The notes below the pieces were generated by a model. It was not told the DNA's origin, did no database searches, and worked only from the letters and a program-made list of their open reading frames with translations. A stretch of 64,000 nucleotides of DNA from Hymenobacter sp. IS2118 (GTDB lineage: Bacteria > Bacteroidota > Bacteroidia > Cytophagales > Hymenobacteraceae), in NCBI RefSeq assembly GCF_000715495.1, contig NZ_JNLX01000165.1, positions 1-64,000 of the forward strand. Reading direction: 5' to 3'. Position numbers and translations under genes: made by a program. The first letter of the stretch is position 1. Each line of letters starts with the position of its first letter. Shown piece by piece: positions 35,030 through 42,956 of the stretch.

Positions 35030-35148
35030 GAAGGGTAAAAGAGGCGGGGTGTGCCGCACGGGGCGCACTAGTGAGGTTCGGACGGGGCCAACTGGCCGGC
35101 CGCGGAACTACCCGTAAATGATTAAAGTAAAGCCCGGCGGATACGCAC

Positions 35149-35200
35149 CCCGAGCGCGGAGGTGGAGACTCGGGCGGCCGGTGCTAGCTTAGCACCCGGC
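35149..35200 (-). promoter_or_regulatory. Candidate his attenuator hairpins
   Basis: Between the leader ORF and hisG lie two overlapping-range hairpins: GCCGGTGCTA (35177-35186) with TAGCACCCGGC (35190-35200), which contains the leader stop codon, and CCCGAG (35149-35154) with CTCGGG (35169-35174). A T-rich stretch follows on the minus strand near 35112-35130 (TTTACTTTAATC). A clean terminator stem beside that T stretch could not be resolved by eye. Confidence 0.5.
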
Positions 35201-35329
35201 GCACAACCCGGCCTCCCACAGATGGTGGTGACGATGATGGGCGCCCACAACTACCGCGTTTTCAGCCGGCACGCACAGAACCGGCGCGGCCGTCGCATCA
35301 GAGCAAAACAGGGAAGCTAAACGGTTCAT
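35189..35329 (-). CDS. Histidine-rich leader peptide of the his operon
   Basis: A 46-codon ORF starting at ATG 35329 and ending at TAA 35189, 159 bp before hisG. Residues 31-36 are HHRHHH (codons at 35222-35239), that is five histidines in six codons near the end of the ORF, then LWEAGLCAGC. This is the classic design for ribosome-mediated attenuation: a ribosome stalled for lack of charged tRNA-His would alter folding of the RNA ahead. The stop codon is inside a hairpin (35177-35200). A perfect -7 box ends 7 bases before the ATG, so the transcript would be almost leaderless. Confidence 0.8.
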   Translation of the reverse strand: MNRLASLFCSDATAAPVLCVPAENAVVVGAHHRHHHLWEAGLCAGC

Positions 35330-35336
35330 GGTGCGA

Positions 35337-35344
35337 CAAAGGTA
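35337..35344 (-). promoter_or_regulatory. -7 box of the his operon promoter
   Basis: TACCTTTG on the minus strand (35344 to 35337) matches TAnnTTTG exactly. Transcription would begin near 35330, at the leader peptide ATG. No TTG is found at the ideal -33 distance. Confidence 0.65.
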
Positions 35345-35482
35345 GAACAGAAAACCAAACGGGCGGGTACAATCCGGCATTCGGTTTCCGGAAATTGATA
35401 CCAACAGCGCTATTTAAAGGTTTTAGCCAAAGACCAATAATTTTTCAATCAGCAAGCAAAATTGCGGTAAATCTCGCGCTCT

Positions 35483-36046
35483 ATGACCCAATTGATTGCG
35501 TTTCTTAATGAATTGCAGCCCCTTAGCTCACCGCTTCAGGAAGCTATTCTGGCGGCGACGGTTCGCACGCGGCTGCCTGCACACCACCTGTTGCTGAAAC
35601 CGGGGCAGGTGGCGCGACAGGTTTATTTTCTGGAGTCCGGGCTGGTGCGGGGCTATACCTTGCTGCACGGGCGGGAAATTTCTTCCTGGTTTATGCAACA
35701 GGGCGATTTTGTGATTTCCATCCTGAGCTTTTTCACTCAGCAGCCTTCCGAAGAATACCTGGAACTGCTGGAAACCGGCACAGTGTACGCCATCCATTTC
35801 GACGAGCTGCAAAGGCTTTACCGCGAATTTCCCGAGTTCAATTTTATCGGGCGCAAGCTCATCGAAAAATATTATGTACTGAGCGAGCAACGGGCCCAAC
35901 ACCTGCGCTCGCGCACGGCCGCAGAGCGTTACGAAGCACTGCTACGGGATTTTCCAACCATCTTCCAGCGGGTGGCGGTGCAGCACATTGCCTCGCATCT
36001 GGGCATGGCGCCGGAAACGCTGAGCCGGCTGCGGCGCCGGTACTGA
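35483..36046 (+). CDS. Crp/Fnr-family transcriptional regulator
   Basis: A 187-residue protein with a cyclic-nucleotide-binding-like beta-roll domain (about 20-115: LLKPGQVARQVYFLESGLVR, GDFVISILSFF) and a long dimerisation helix. The C-terminal part (RVAVQHIASHLGMAPETLSR) is a short Crp-type helix-turn-helix. The phosphate-cassette arginine/serine pattern of true cAMP binders is not obvious, as in many Bacteroidota members, so the ligand is unknown. A 14-bp palindrome between this gene and the next is a likely binding site. Confidence 0.9.
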   Translation: MTQLIAFLNELQPLSSPLQEAILAATVRTRLPAHHLLLKPGQVARQVYFLESGLVRGYTLLHGREISSWFMQQGDFVISILSFFTQQPSEEYLELLETGTVYAIHFDELQRLYREFPEFNFIGRKLIEKYYVLSEQRAQHLRSRTAAERYEALLRDFPTIFQRVAVQHIASHLGMAPETLSRLRRRY

Positions 36047-36070
36047 CGGAGCATTTCGGGTGAGGCGAAA

Positions 36071-36084
36071 ATGACATTTGTCAT
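36071..36084. promoter_or_regulatory. Candidate Crp/Fnr-type operator
   Basis: ATGACA-TT-TGTCAT is a perfect 6-bp inverted repeat with a 2-base spacer, 25 bp after the regulator gene and 61 bp before the start of the next gene. Location suggests the upstream regulator controls the membrane protein gene. Confidence 0.55.
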
Positions 36085-36145
36085 GAAATGCACCGGTTCA
36101 GGCCCGGACATTTGGGACTATAATCACAAGTAAATACGCTTCGTT

Positions 36146-36622
36146 ATGAACCCTTACCCTGATACTTTGGACCGAAAGCCGCGCCTGTGGCAAACCCTTT
36201 CGGGCACGGCCGCTCTCATCGCGGCCAATGTTATGCTGAACCATTATTCGGCGCCAAACGGCATTGTTATGACGCCCGTGGTCGTCTTTATCGGCGTTTA
36301 CGCTTTGTCCCTGACGCGCCGTCTCAGGCCCTTCTGGCTGGTTTTACTAGCTGCTGGCGTCGTCTCCATTCACGACATCGGCATTAAACTATATGGCGGG
36401 GCCATGCACGACCTGGAAGGCCAGGGATTTATTTTCGCCTTCCTCTTTTTAGGGCTGATACCCTCCTACCTGCGATTGGTTTCCACCGTCAGCAATAACA
36501 AACACGCGCGCAAGTCAGAAATTCGGTGGGCCTTGCTCCTCTTTCCGGTTCTTATCCTGATTCACCTTTCCGTAACCGATGATTTAGGATTGGGCAGATG
36601 CGTGAACTGCAACCCTGATTAG
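36146..36622 (+). CDS. Small integral membrane protein, unknown
   Basis: A 158-residue protein with four hydrophobic segments (about 18-33, 39-55, 63-80 and 95-110, plus one near 128-143) and short polar loops; the C-terminus ends in GLGRCVNCNPD, two cysteines that might face the periplasm. I recognise no family. It lies 99 bp downstream of the Crp/Fnr gene with a palindromic operator between them, so it is the probable regulatory target. It converges on the TonB receptor gene with only 14 bp between the stops. Confidence 0.65.
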   Translation: MNPYPDTLDRKPRLWQTLSGTAALIAANVMLNHYSAPNGIVMTPVVVFIGVYALSLTRRLRPFWLVLLAAGVVSIHDIGIKLYGGAMHDLEGQGFIFAFLFLGLIPSYLRLVSTVSNNKHARKSEIRWALLLFPVLILIHLSVTDDLGLGRCVNCNPD

Positions 36623-36636
36623 GGACCGCGCCAACA

Positions 36637-39189
36637 TTAAAACCGGGCAATCACGCGCAGGTTCACCACCCGCTGCGAGAGGTAGCTGGGCACGGAATAC
36701 GTCACGCCGTTCACGTCCTGCAGGTAGCTGTAGCCGGCCACGTTGTTGGCGCCCAGCACGTTGAGAATCTCCAGCCCCATCCAGATACTTTCGAAGCTGT
36801 AGAACCGAGCTTTGGGGGCGTCGTTGTTTTTCAGGCCCACAACCTTGGAAAAGCCTAAGTCTACGCGCTTATAGCTGGTTTCCAGCGCGTTGGTGCCGCG
36901 CAAATCGGGCGCGTTGGGCGGCGTAAACGGCAGGCCCGTACCGTACACCAAGTTCACGTAACCGCGCACCGAGGGGTTGTTGGGCAAATGGTCCTGGAAG
37001 AAAACCCCCACGTTCAGGCGTTGGTCCTGCGGCCGGCGGATGTAGCCTTTGGCGGCCCGATTAATGAGCTGGCCATCGGCATCGAACGTGCTGGCGGAGT
37101 CGCCCACCACATTTTCGCGGGTCGTGAGCAGGCCCAGGCTAAACCACGACTCGGCGCCCTTCACAAACTCGCCGCTCACGCGGGCATCGAAGCCGGCGGC
37201 GTAGGCGGTGGCGTTGTTTTTGGCGAAGTAGCGCAGGCGCACGTTGTCCACGTCGTAGGGCACCACGTCGGTGAGGTATTTGTAGTAAAGCTCGCCCGAA
37301 AACTTGAACGGGCGGCCGAACTGCTGAAAGCTGATTTCCTTGCCCGCGATAAAATGGTAAGACTTTTGGGCCCGTAGTGCCGGGTTGAGAAACGCCTGCT
37401 GAATGCCCAGCTGAATAGTCTGCTGGTCGCGCAGCTCGCGGTAGAAAGGCGGCTGGTAATAGACGCCCACGGCCGCTTTAAACGAGCGGTTGGGCCGGCG
37501 GCGGCTGATTTGGGAGTACTGCACCCGCGGGCTGATGACGAGCTGGCCGTTGGTAGTCCAGTAGTGGGCGCGGGCGCCGTAGGTGAACGTGCGCAGCGAA
37601 TCCAGTGCCCAGGTGTCCTGCACGAAACCCTGGCTGCGGGTGCTGCGCAAGCTCAAATCGGAGCGCAGGCGCAGGCGGCGGGCATCGGGCACAAAATCAG
37701 CAGAGTCGGCAAAGCTGTACTCGTCGAGGGTGTCAGTGATGCGCTCACGCCCAACTTTGGCGCCCCAACGCACGGTGTGGCCCCCACCGGGCGCCCAGCG
37801 GCCCCGCGTTTCGGCCGTGAAAATCCGGGCATTGAGGCTGTTGCGCGAGTTTTTGAACTGCGAACCAATATCGCGCTGCCGCACCGCCTGATTAAAATCG
37901 GGCGAGTTGGGGTCGCGGTTGATTTCGGCAAACGTGTAGGCGGCCTCCACGTCGCGGTACTCAAACTCACGCGACACCACGGCTGAGCCCAGCAGCTCCA
38001 TCTGCAGGTTGGCCGTGAAGTCGTGCTTCAGGCTCAGCCCGGTTTGGTAGGTATCAAACTGCATCCGCTCGCGCCCGCCGTAGGCAATGAACACCCGCGT
38101 AAACTGGTTGGTCCCGGTCGAAAAAGTGGCTTGGCCCGTTTCCGGCGCGAAACGGTAGTCGTTGTGCGCTATTACGCCGAGCAGGCCCAGCGTGGTACGC
38201 TGCAGGTCATCTTTCTTCCCCAATCCGATATTGACGAAGGCTTGGGCGTCGTAAAACGTGGGGTTGTAGCCGCCCTGCGCCTGCCGCAGCGAATTGAGCA
38301 CGTACTGGGCATTTTTGTAGCGCACGCCGGCCAGGTAGCTCACGCGGCCGTTGGCCGAGCGGGCTTCGGCGTGGGCCGCACCGCCCACCAGGCTGCCGGT
38401 GAGCGAGGCGGCAAACTTCTCGGGCGTTTTGTAGTCCACGCTCAGCACCGAGGCCAGCTTGTCGCCGTACTTGGGCTGCCAGCCGCCGCTGCTGAACTCG
38501 ACCTGCTTCACCAGGTCGGGATTGATAAAGCTTAGGCCTTCCTGCTGCGCCGAGGTAACCAGAAACGGCCGGTAAATCTCGAAGCCGTTCACGTACACCA
38601 GGTTTTCGTCGTAGTTGCCGCCCCGCACGTTGTAGGTGCTACTCAGCTCGTTGTTGGACACCACGCCGGGCAGCGTCTTGAGAATGGCGTTGAAATCGCC
38701 GAACGGGGACGGAATTTCCTTAGCTGACCGCGGGTCGATACGGGTGATGCTGACCTGCTCGCGGGTGTCGGCCTGGTCATAGCGGCCGGTCACGTTCACG
38801 CCGCCCAGGGCTTTGGGGTCCAGCTGCATGGTCAGGCGCAGGGGTTCGGCCGCGTCGGCAGGCAGCGTCAGGGGGATGCGCAGCGGCAGGAAGCCCAGCC
38901 GCCGGACTATCAGAAAGTAGGTTTGACCAGGGGCAACTACTCTTACCGGCAATGAAAATGCCCCGGCCGCCGTGGTGTTGGTACCGCCCGGCTGGCCCTC
39001 CACTCCCACCGCAGCCAGCTCCATGGGCTGGCCGCTGGCGTCGCGCAACGTGCCCGTTACCGTCACCAGCGCCCTGGGTGCTGCTTTTACTGGCGCCGGT
39101 TCCTGGGCCTGGACATCGGCCGCAGCCAGCAAAAGCACCACCAGCCCGCAAGCCCGGAACGGACCCAGGCGCAACTTTTTACTTCCCAT
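36637..39189 (-). CDS. TonB-dependent outer membrane receptor
   Basis: An outer-membrane receptor of about 850 residues. After the signal peptide (hydrophobic ACGLVVLLLAAADVQAQ) comes a carboxypeptidase regulatory-like beta-sandwich (about 40-130: VTVTGTLRDASGQPMELAAV), then the plug (about 140-255: FNAILKTLPGVVSNNELSST, YNVRGGNYDENLVYVNGFEI) and a 22-strand barrel ending in the aromatic residue of LRVIARF. The ligand is unknown; there is no SusD partner. Start: ATG 39189 precedes a normal signal peptide; a GTG at 39225 adds 12 residues reading SLTPSPSPLMG, a translation typical of dispersed repeats. It follows rpe on the same strand. Confidence 0.9.
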   Translation of the reverse strand: MGSKKLRLGPFRACGLVVLLLAAADVQAQEPAPVKAAPRALVTVTGTLRDASGQPMELAAVGVEGQPGGTNTTAAGAFSLPVRVVAPGQTYFLIVRRLGFLPLRIPLTLPADAAEPLRLTMQLDPKALGGVNVTGRYDQADTREQVSITRIDPRSAKEIPSPFGDFNAILKTLPGVVSNNELSSTYNVRGGNYDENLVYVNGFEIYRPFLVTSAQQEGLSFINPDLVKQVEFSSGGWQPKYGDKLASVLSVDYKTPEKFAASLTGSLVGGAAHAEARSANGRVSYLAGVRYKNAQYVLNSLRQAQGGYNPTFYDAQAFVNIGLGKKDDLQRTTLGLLGVIAHNDYRFAPETGQATFSTGTNQFTRVFIAYGGRERMQFDTYQTGLSLKHDFTANLQMELLGSAVVSREFEYRDVEAAYTFAEINRDPNSPDFNQAVRQRDIGSQFKNSRNSLNARIFTAETRGRWAPGGGHTVRWGAKVGRERITDTLDEYSFADSADFVPDARRLRLRSDLSLRSTRSQGFVQDTWALDSLRTFTYGARAHYWTTNGQLVISPRVQYSQISRRRPNRSFKAAVGVYYQPPFYRELRDQQTIQLGIQQAFLNPALRAQKSYHFIAGKEISFQQFGRPFKFSGELYYKYLTDVVPYDVDNVRLRYFAKNNATAYAAGFDARVSGEFVKGAESWFSLGLLTTRENVVGDSASTFDADGQLINRAAKGYIRRPQDQRLNVGVFFQDHLPNNPSVRGYVNLVYGTGLPFTPPNAPDLRGTNALETSYKRVDLGFSKVVGLKNNDAPKARFYSFESIWMGLEILNVLGANNVAGYSYLQDVNGVTYSVPSYLSQRVVNLRVIARF

Positions 39190-39254
39190 TAACGGTGACG
39201 GACTCGGGGTAAGGCTTTTTTTCACGGTGCTCGGCTAACGTTCCAGTCCGGGAG

Positions 39255-39977
39255 CTATTGCCCACGTTCGTGGGCAAAACGTTCCGGCGCGGTTAACTCC
39301 ATGCCCGTCAGGTATTCGCGCATGCGGGCCAGCGTGGCCACCGGCCCTTCCGGCGCACTGAACACGAAATTACCGGCCACCAGCACATCGGTACCGGCCT
39401 GCACCAGCGGCCCGGCATTGTCCAGACTCACGCCACCATCCACCTCAATCAGGGCATCGGAGCCGGCATCAATCAATAATTCTTTCAGCGCGGCTACTTT
39501 TTTCAGCGTGTTCGGGATGAAGGCCTGACCGCCAAAGCCGGGGTTCACCGACATCACCAGCACCACGTCGAGGTCGGCGGCAATGTCTTCGAGCAGCGTC
39601 ACCGGCGTGTGCGGGTTCAGAGCCACGCCCGCCCGGCAGCCCAGCTGCTTTATCTGCTGCACCACGCGGTGCAAATGCGTGCAGGCCTCGTAATGCACCG
39701 TAATGATGCTGGCGCCCGCGTCCCGAAAGGCCGCGAGGTAGTGCTGGGGCTCCTCAATCATGAGATGCACGTCGATGGGCTGCTTGGCGTAACGGGCCAC
39801 AGCTTGCAGCACGGGCAGGCCAAAAGAGATATTGGGCACAAAGCGGCCGTCCATCACGTCGAAGTGGAGCCAGTCGGCGGCGCTGCTGGCAAGCCGCTCG
39901 GTTTCAGCTTGCAAATTGGCGAGGTCGGCGGCCAGAAACGAGGGAGCCAACAAGGGAGCACGGCGAATGGAGTTCAT
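39255..39977 (-). CDS. rpe: Ribulose-phosphate 3-epimerase
   Basis: Pentose phosphate pathway enzyme interconverting ribulose 5-phosphate and xylulose 5-phosphate. The 240-residue TIM barrel has LLAPSFLAADLANL, WLHFDVMDGRFVPNISFG (metal-binding His/Asp), DVHLMIEEPQHYL, VLVMSVNPGFGGQAFIP and IEVDGGVSLDNAG. The last 15 residues (TAPERFAHERGQ) are an extension beyond the usual end. ATG 39977. The TonB receptor gene follows closely, and the two may share a transcript. Confidence 0.95.
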   Translation of the reverse strand: MNSIRRAPLLAPSFLAADLANLQAETERLASSAADWLHFDVMDGRFVPNISFGLPVLQAVARYAKQPIDVHLMIEEPQHYLAAFRDAGASIITVHYEACTHLHRVVQQIKQLGCRAGVALNPHTPVTLLEDIAADLDVVLVMSVNPGFGGQAFIPNTLKKVAALKELLIDAGSDALIEVDGGVSLDNAGPLVQAGTDVLVAGNFVFSAPEGPVATLARMREYLTGMELTAPERFAHERGQ

Positions 39978-40115
39978 GGCCGCGAAGATACACTGCCCCC
40001 CGCTAGCCCGGTGCGGCCCAGGCGGCGGCGCGGCTCTACTTTTGTGGCCGGCCAGCCCGTGGTTTTACGTCCCGTTTTCAGCCTGGCAGTTCCTCCGCTC
40101 TTCGCTTTATTTTCC

Positions 40116-40712
40116 GTGCCTCACCTCGTTCCTCTTCTCATCCGCGGCATCAACAACCTGTCCGATGCCCGCTATTGCGCCGGCATGGGGGCTGATAAGC
40201 TCACCTTCGTTCTGGACCCCGCCATCCCCGGCTACATCGACATTAAAGCCGTGAAAGAGCTGTCCGGCTGGATAGCGGGAGTGGAGCTGATTGGTGAATT
40301 CGACCAGCTAAGCGCCGCCGAAATCAATGCCATCGCCGCCGATTGCGCCCTCGATGCCGTGCTGCTGCGCCAACCCCGCTCCGCCGCCGAGCTGGCCGAA
40401 ATCGCCCCCCCGGTTTACCTGGAGCTGGCCGTTGGCGCACTCGCTACGGCGAGCTATTTGCCCGCTGCGCCGGTGGGCATCGTAGTGGAGTTAACAATTC
40501 CACTCACCAGTGAAGTACGCGAAGGACTGAGCGAACTAGCAGCCCAGCGCCCACTCTGGATTGGCCCCGGCCTGGACCCTGCTTTGGCGCAAGAGCTGAT
40601 TACCTCTCTGTCCCCGGCCGGTCTGGCATTCCCCTCGGGCGACGAAGTAAAACCCGGCCTGCGCGATTTCGACCAGCTCGAAGCCGTTTTCGAGGCTTTG
40701 GAAGTTGATTAG
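40116..40712 (+). CDS. TrpF-like (phosphoribosylanthranilate isomerase-related) TIM-barrel protein
   Basis: A 198-residue protein resembling TrpF: LLIRGINNLSDARYCAGMGAD at the N-terminus (here cut to its pattern: strand, G-I, D-A, then GAD) and PSGDEVKPGLRDFDQLEAVF at the C-terminus match the first and last phosphate-binding parts of the barrel. The position of the catalytic cysteine (K-I-C-G in TrpF) reads LIRG, so Cys is Arg, and the catalytic Asp strand reads IVVELTIP. The catalytic pair is therefore not conserved, and anthranilate isomerase activity is doubtful. The start is GTG 40116. No trp genes are nearby. Confidence 0.7.
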   Translation: MPHLVPLLIRGINNLSDARYCAGMGADKLTFVLDPAIPGYIDIKAVKELSGWIAGVELIGEFDQLSAAEINAIAADCALDAVLLRQPRSAAELAEIAPPVYLELAVGALATASYLPAAPVGIVVELTIPLTSEVREGLSELAAQRPLWIGPGLDPALAQELITSLSPAGLAFPSGDEVKPGLRDFDQLEAVFEALEVD

Positions 40713-40729
40713 GCTGTCGTTAGTTACTC

Positions 40730-40771
40730 GTTGTCAGTTGTTAAGCTGCCCATTACTCAATAACTGACAAC
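40730..40771. repeat. Inverted repeat between convergent genes
   Basis: GTTGTCAGTT (40730-40739) is perfectly complementary to AACTGACAAC (40762-40771), embedded in tandem-like ACTAACAACT sequence. It separates the TrpF-like gene and trmB and may reduce read-through; no T run follows on the plus strand. Confidence 0.5.
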
Positions 40772-40803
40772 TAACAACTGAAAACTAACAACTAAAAAAA
40801 AGA

Positions 40804-41469
40804 CTAGCTCAGTCGAAACTGCACGTACTTAATGGGCACTCCTATTGCGCGGTACTTGCCCTCAAAATTGGTTTGAATGGCCTGCGCTTCCGTAAACTCC
40901 ACGCTACTTTCAGCATAGAGGTCCCGTGTAAAGCGCTCCACCACGGCACCAGGCCGGGCCGCCAGCGTTTCTAATGTAAACTCGAACAAACCGTCATTAT
41001 CGGTTTTGAGGTGCAAGAGGCCGCCGGGAGTTAACAATTGTTCGTACAAGGCCAGGAAGCGCGGCGAGGTCAGGCGGCGCTTAATGTCCCGGTCGCGCGG
41101 CCGCGGGTCCGGGAATGTTATCCAGATTTCCGCGAGCTCGCCGGCGCCAAACTGGGCGGCCAGGGCCTCGGCGCGCATGCGCACGAAACCCACATTCGTC
41201 AGGCCCATCTCGGTAGCGCGGGTGCTGCCCCGCCAAATCCGCTCACCTTTAATGTCGAGGCCGAGGAAATTGCGGTTCGGGTGCCGTTGCGCCAGTCCTA
41301 CTGTGTACTCGCCCTTGCCACAGCCCACCTCCAGGGTGAGCGGGTGCGGCGCCTGAAAAAAATCGGTACGCCAGCGGCCCCCAAGCTTTTCGTATTCGGG
41401 CTTGCCGGGTTCTATAATATCGGGACGGGTGGCATTGTCCGTGAAACGGTGCAGTTTGACGCGAGGCAA
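40804..41469 (-). CDS. trmB: tRNA (guanine-N7)-methyltransferase
   Basis: SAM-dependent enzyme methylating G46 in the variable loop of tRNA. The 221-residue protein has the SAM motif TLEVGCGKGEYTVGLA, FLGLDIKGERIWRG, WITFPDPRPRDRDIKRRL (catalytic loop) and the C-terminal TNFEGKYRAIGVPIKYVQF. The start is TTG 41469, since a stop codon lies four codons upstream and MPRVKLHRF fits the family N-terminus. Transcribed convergently with the TrpF-like gene; folC ends 53 bp upstream. Confidence 0.95.
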   Translation of the reverse strand: MPRVKLHRFTDNATRPDIIEPGKPEYEKLGGRWRTDFFQAPHPLTLEVGCGKGEYTVGLAQRHPNRNFLGLDIKGERIWRGSTRATEMGLTNVGFVRMRAEALAAQFGAGELAEIWITFPDPRPRDRDIKRRLTSPRFLALYEQLLTPGGLLHLKTDNDGLFEFTLETLAARPGAVVERFTRDLYAESSVEFTEAQAIQTNFEGKYRAIGVPIKYVQFRLS

Positions 41470-41522
41470 GGGTGATGTTAATTAGATGCAATAATATTTT
41501 TATTCAGCTGTTAGCTAGCCGA

Positions 41523-42836
41523 TTAAGTAGTTCGATACAGGTCCTCGACCTCGGCCACCACGAAAGTGCTGCCGCCGATGAACACAACATCTTCGGAATT
41601 TGCCGCGCGGCGGGCCGCAGCCACGGCTTCAGCCACGGAACCATACGCTAAGCCCTTTAGCCCCAGCGCGACGGCTTGCCGGGCCAGCTCGTCGGCGGGC
41701 AAGGCTCGGGGAATGTTCGCGGCGCAAAAATAATACGTGGCCGCTGCCGGCAGTAAGGCCAGCATGCCGCCCACATCCTTATCGTTCACCGCTCCTATCA
41801 CCAGATGCTGGTGCCGATGCGGGAGGCGCAGCAATTGGGCCAGCACCAGCTGCAGGCCGGCGGCATTGTGCCCGGTATCGCAGACAACCAACGGCCGGGT
41901 ACCGATGATGCTCCACCGCCCCCGCAGGCCCGTGAGTTGGGTTACCTGCCGCAGGCCGGTCCGAATTGCCGCCTCGGTAATGCGGAAGCCCTGCGCCCGC
42001 AGCTCATCCAGCGTGGCCAGCACACCGGGCAGGTTGAACTGCTGGTAATCGCCCGGCAAGCCCAGCTCAGCGTTCAGCAAGTACGGCCGCCCCTGCTGGG
42101 TGACGGCCACGGGCCGCCGGCCGGTGGTCAGGGAAGGCTCGTCGGTGAATTCGGCCTGGTAAATCTGGTCGGCAAAAACGAGGTGGGCAAGTTTGGCCGC
42201 AGCTTCCCGCTGGAATACGGCCGCCACTTCCGGCTGGGTCTGGCTCACCACGGCCGGCACGCCGGGCTTGATAATGCCCGCTTTCTCGCCCGCAATTTCC
42301 GGCAGCGTGTCGCCCAGCAGCGCCTGGTGGTCGTAGCTGATGTTGGTGATGAGCGAAACCAGCGGCGTGATGACGTTGGTCGAATCGAGCCGCCCGCCCA
42401 ACCCCACTTCCACAATGGCCACATCGACGCGCTGCTCGGCGAAATAACAAAAGGCCAGGGCCACGCACATCTCGAAAAACGAGGGCTGGACTTCCTCGAA
42501 AAGCGGCTGCCAGCGTGCCACCCACGCCACCAGATAATCGGCAGACAGCTCCTGGCCATTCACCCGGACCCGCTCCGTGAATTCGCGCAGGTGGGGCGAG
42601 GTGTACAACCCCACCTTGTAGCCCGCCGCCTGCAACACCGCCGCCAGCAAATGTGAGCTACTCCCTTTGCCATTGGTGCCGGCTACGTGTACGCTCCGGA
42701 ATTTCTGTTCCGGATTACCCATGGCTTCGACCAGCCGTTCAGTATTGCCAAGGCCTTTTTTGAAGCCCGCCGCGCCCACCCGCTGGAACATGGGCAGTTG
42801 GTCATACAGATAAGCCAGGGTTTCGGAGTAGGTCAC
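41523..42836 (-). CDS. folC: Folylpolyglutamate synthase / dihydrofolate synthase
   Basis: Mur-ligase-family enzyme adding glutamate to dihydropteroate and folates. From GTG 42836 the protein is 437 residues: TYSETLAYLYDQLPMFQRVG (family start), P-loop VAGTNGKGSSSHLL, YTSPHLREFTERVRVNG, VEVGLGGRLDSTNV, ISYDHQALLGDTLPEIAGEK and CDTGHNAAGL. An ATG at 42893 would add 19 residues, but it lies only 3-10 bases after the terminator of the tonB gene. A TTG and TTTCTTTG pair within that stretch looks like the folC promoter, which supports the GTG start. Confidence 0.9.
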   Translation of the reverse strand: MTYSETLAYLYDQLPMFQRVGAAGFKKGLGNTERLVEAMGNPEQKFRSVHVAGTNGKGSSSHLLAAVLQAAGYKVGLYTSPHLREFTERVRVNGQELSADYLVAWVARWQPLFEEVQPSFFEMCVALAFCYFAEQRVDVAIVEVGLGGRLDSTNVITPLVSLITNISYDHQALLGDTLPEIAGEKAGIIKPGVPAVVSQTQPEVAAVFQREAAAKLAHLVFADQIYQAEFTDEPSLTTGRRPVAVTQQGRPYLLNAELGLPGDYQQFNLPGVLATLDELRAQGFRITEAAIRTGLRQVTQLTGLRGRWSIIGTRPLVVCDTGHNAAGLQLVLAQLLRLPHRHQHLVIGAVNDKDVGGMLALLPAAATYYFCAANIPRALPADELARQAVALGLKGLAYGSVAEAVAAARRAANSEDVVFIGGSTFVVAEVEDLYRTT

Positions 42837-42895
42837 GGGCGAATTGATAAACGCGTTATTAGGGAGCACAAAGAAACGGCGTAGTCGCCTCATTC

Positions 42896-42935
42896 AAACC
42901 AAAAGCCCCGTGGCACGCGAAGCGCAACACGGGGC
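42896..42935 (-). terminator. Terminator of the tonB-like gene
   Basis: GCCCCGTG (42905-42912) pairs with CACGGGGC (42928-42935); on the minus strand it is followed by TTTTGGTTT. It lies 21 bp past the tonB stop and directly before folC. Confidence 0.8.
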
Positions 42936-42956
42936 CTTAACCAGGAAATCCGGCTG

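Noticed and set aside
35100..35148. Clear rho-independent terminator for the his attenuator
   Set aside because: A T-rich stretch is present but I could not pair a strong stem next to it by eye; only the two hairpins at 35149-35200 are reported.
39609..40115. Upstream in-frame extension of the TrpF-like gene
   Set aside because: It runs across the antisense strand of rpe and has no similarity; the family-like start is GTG 40116.
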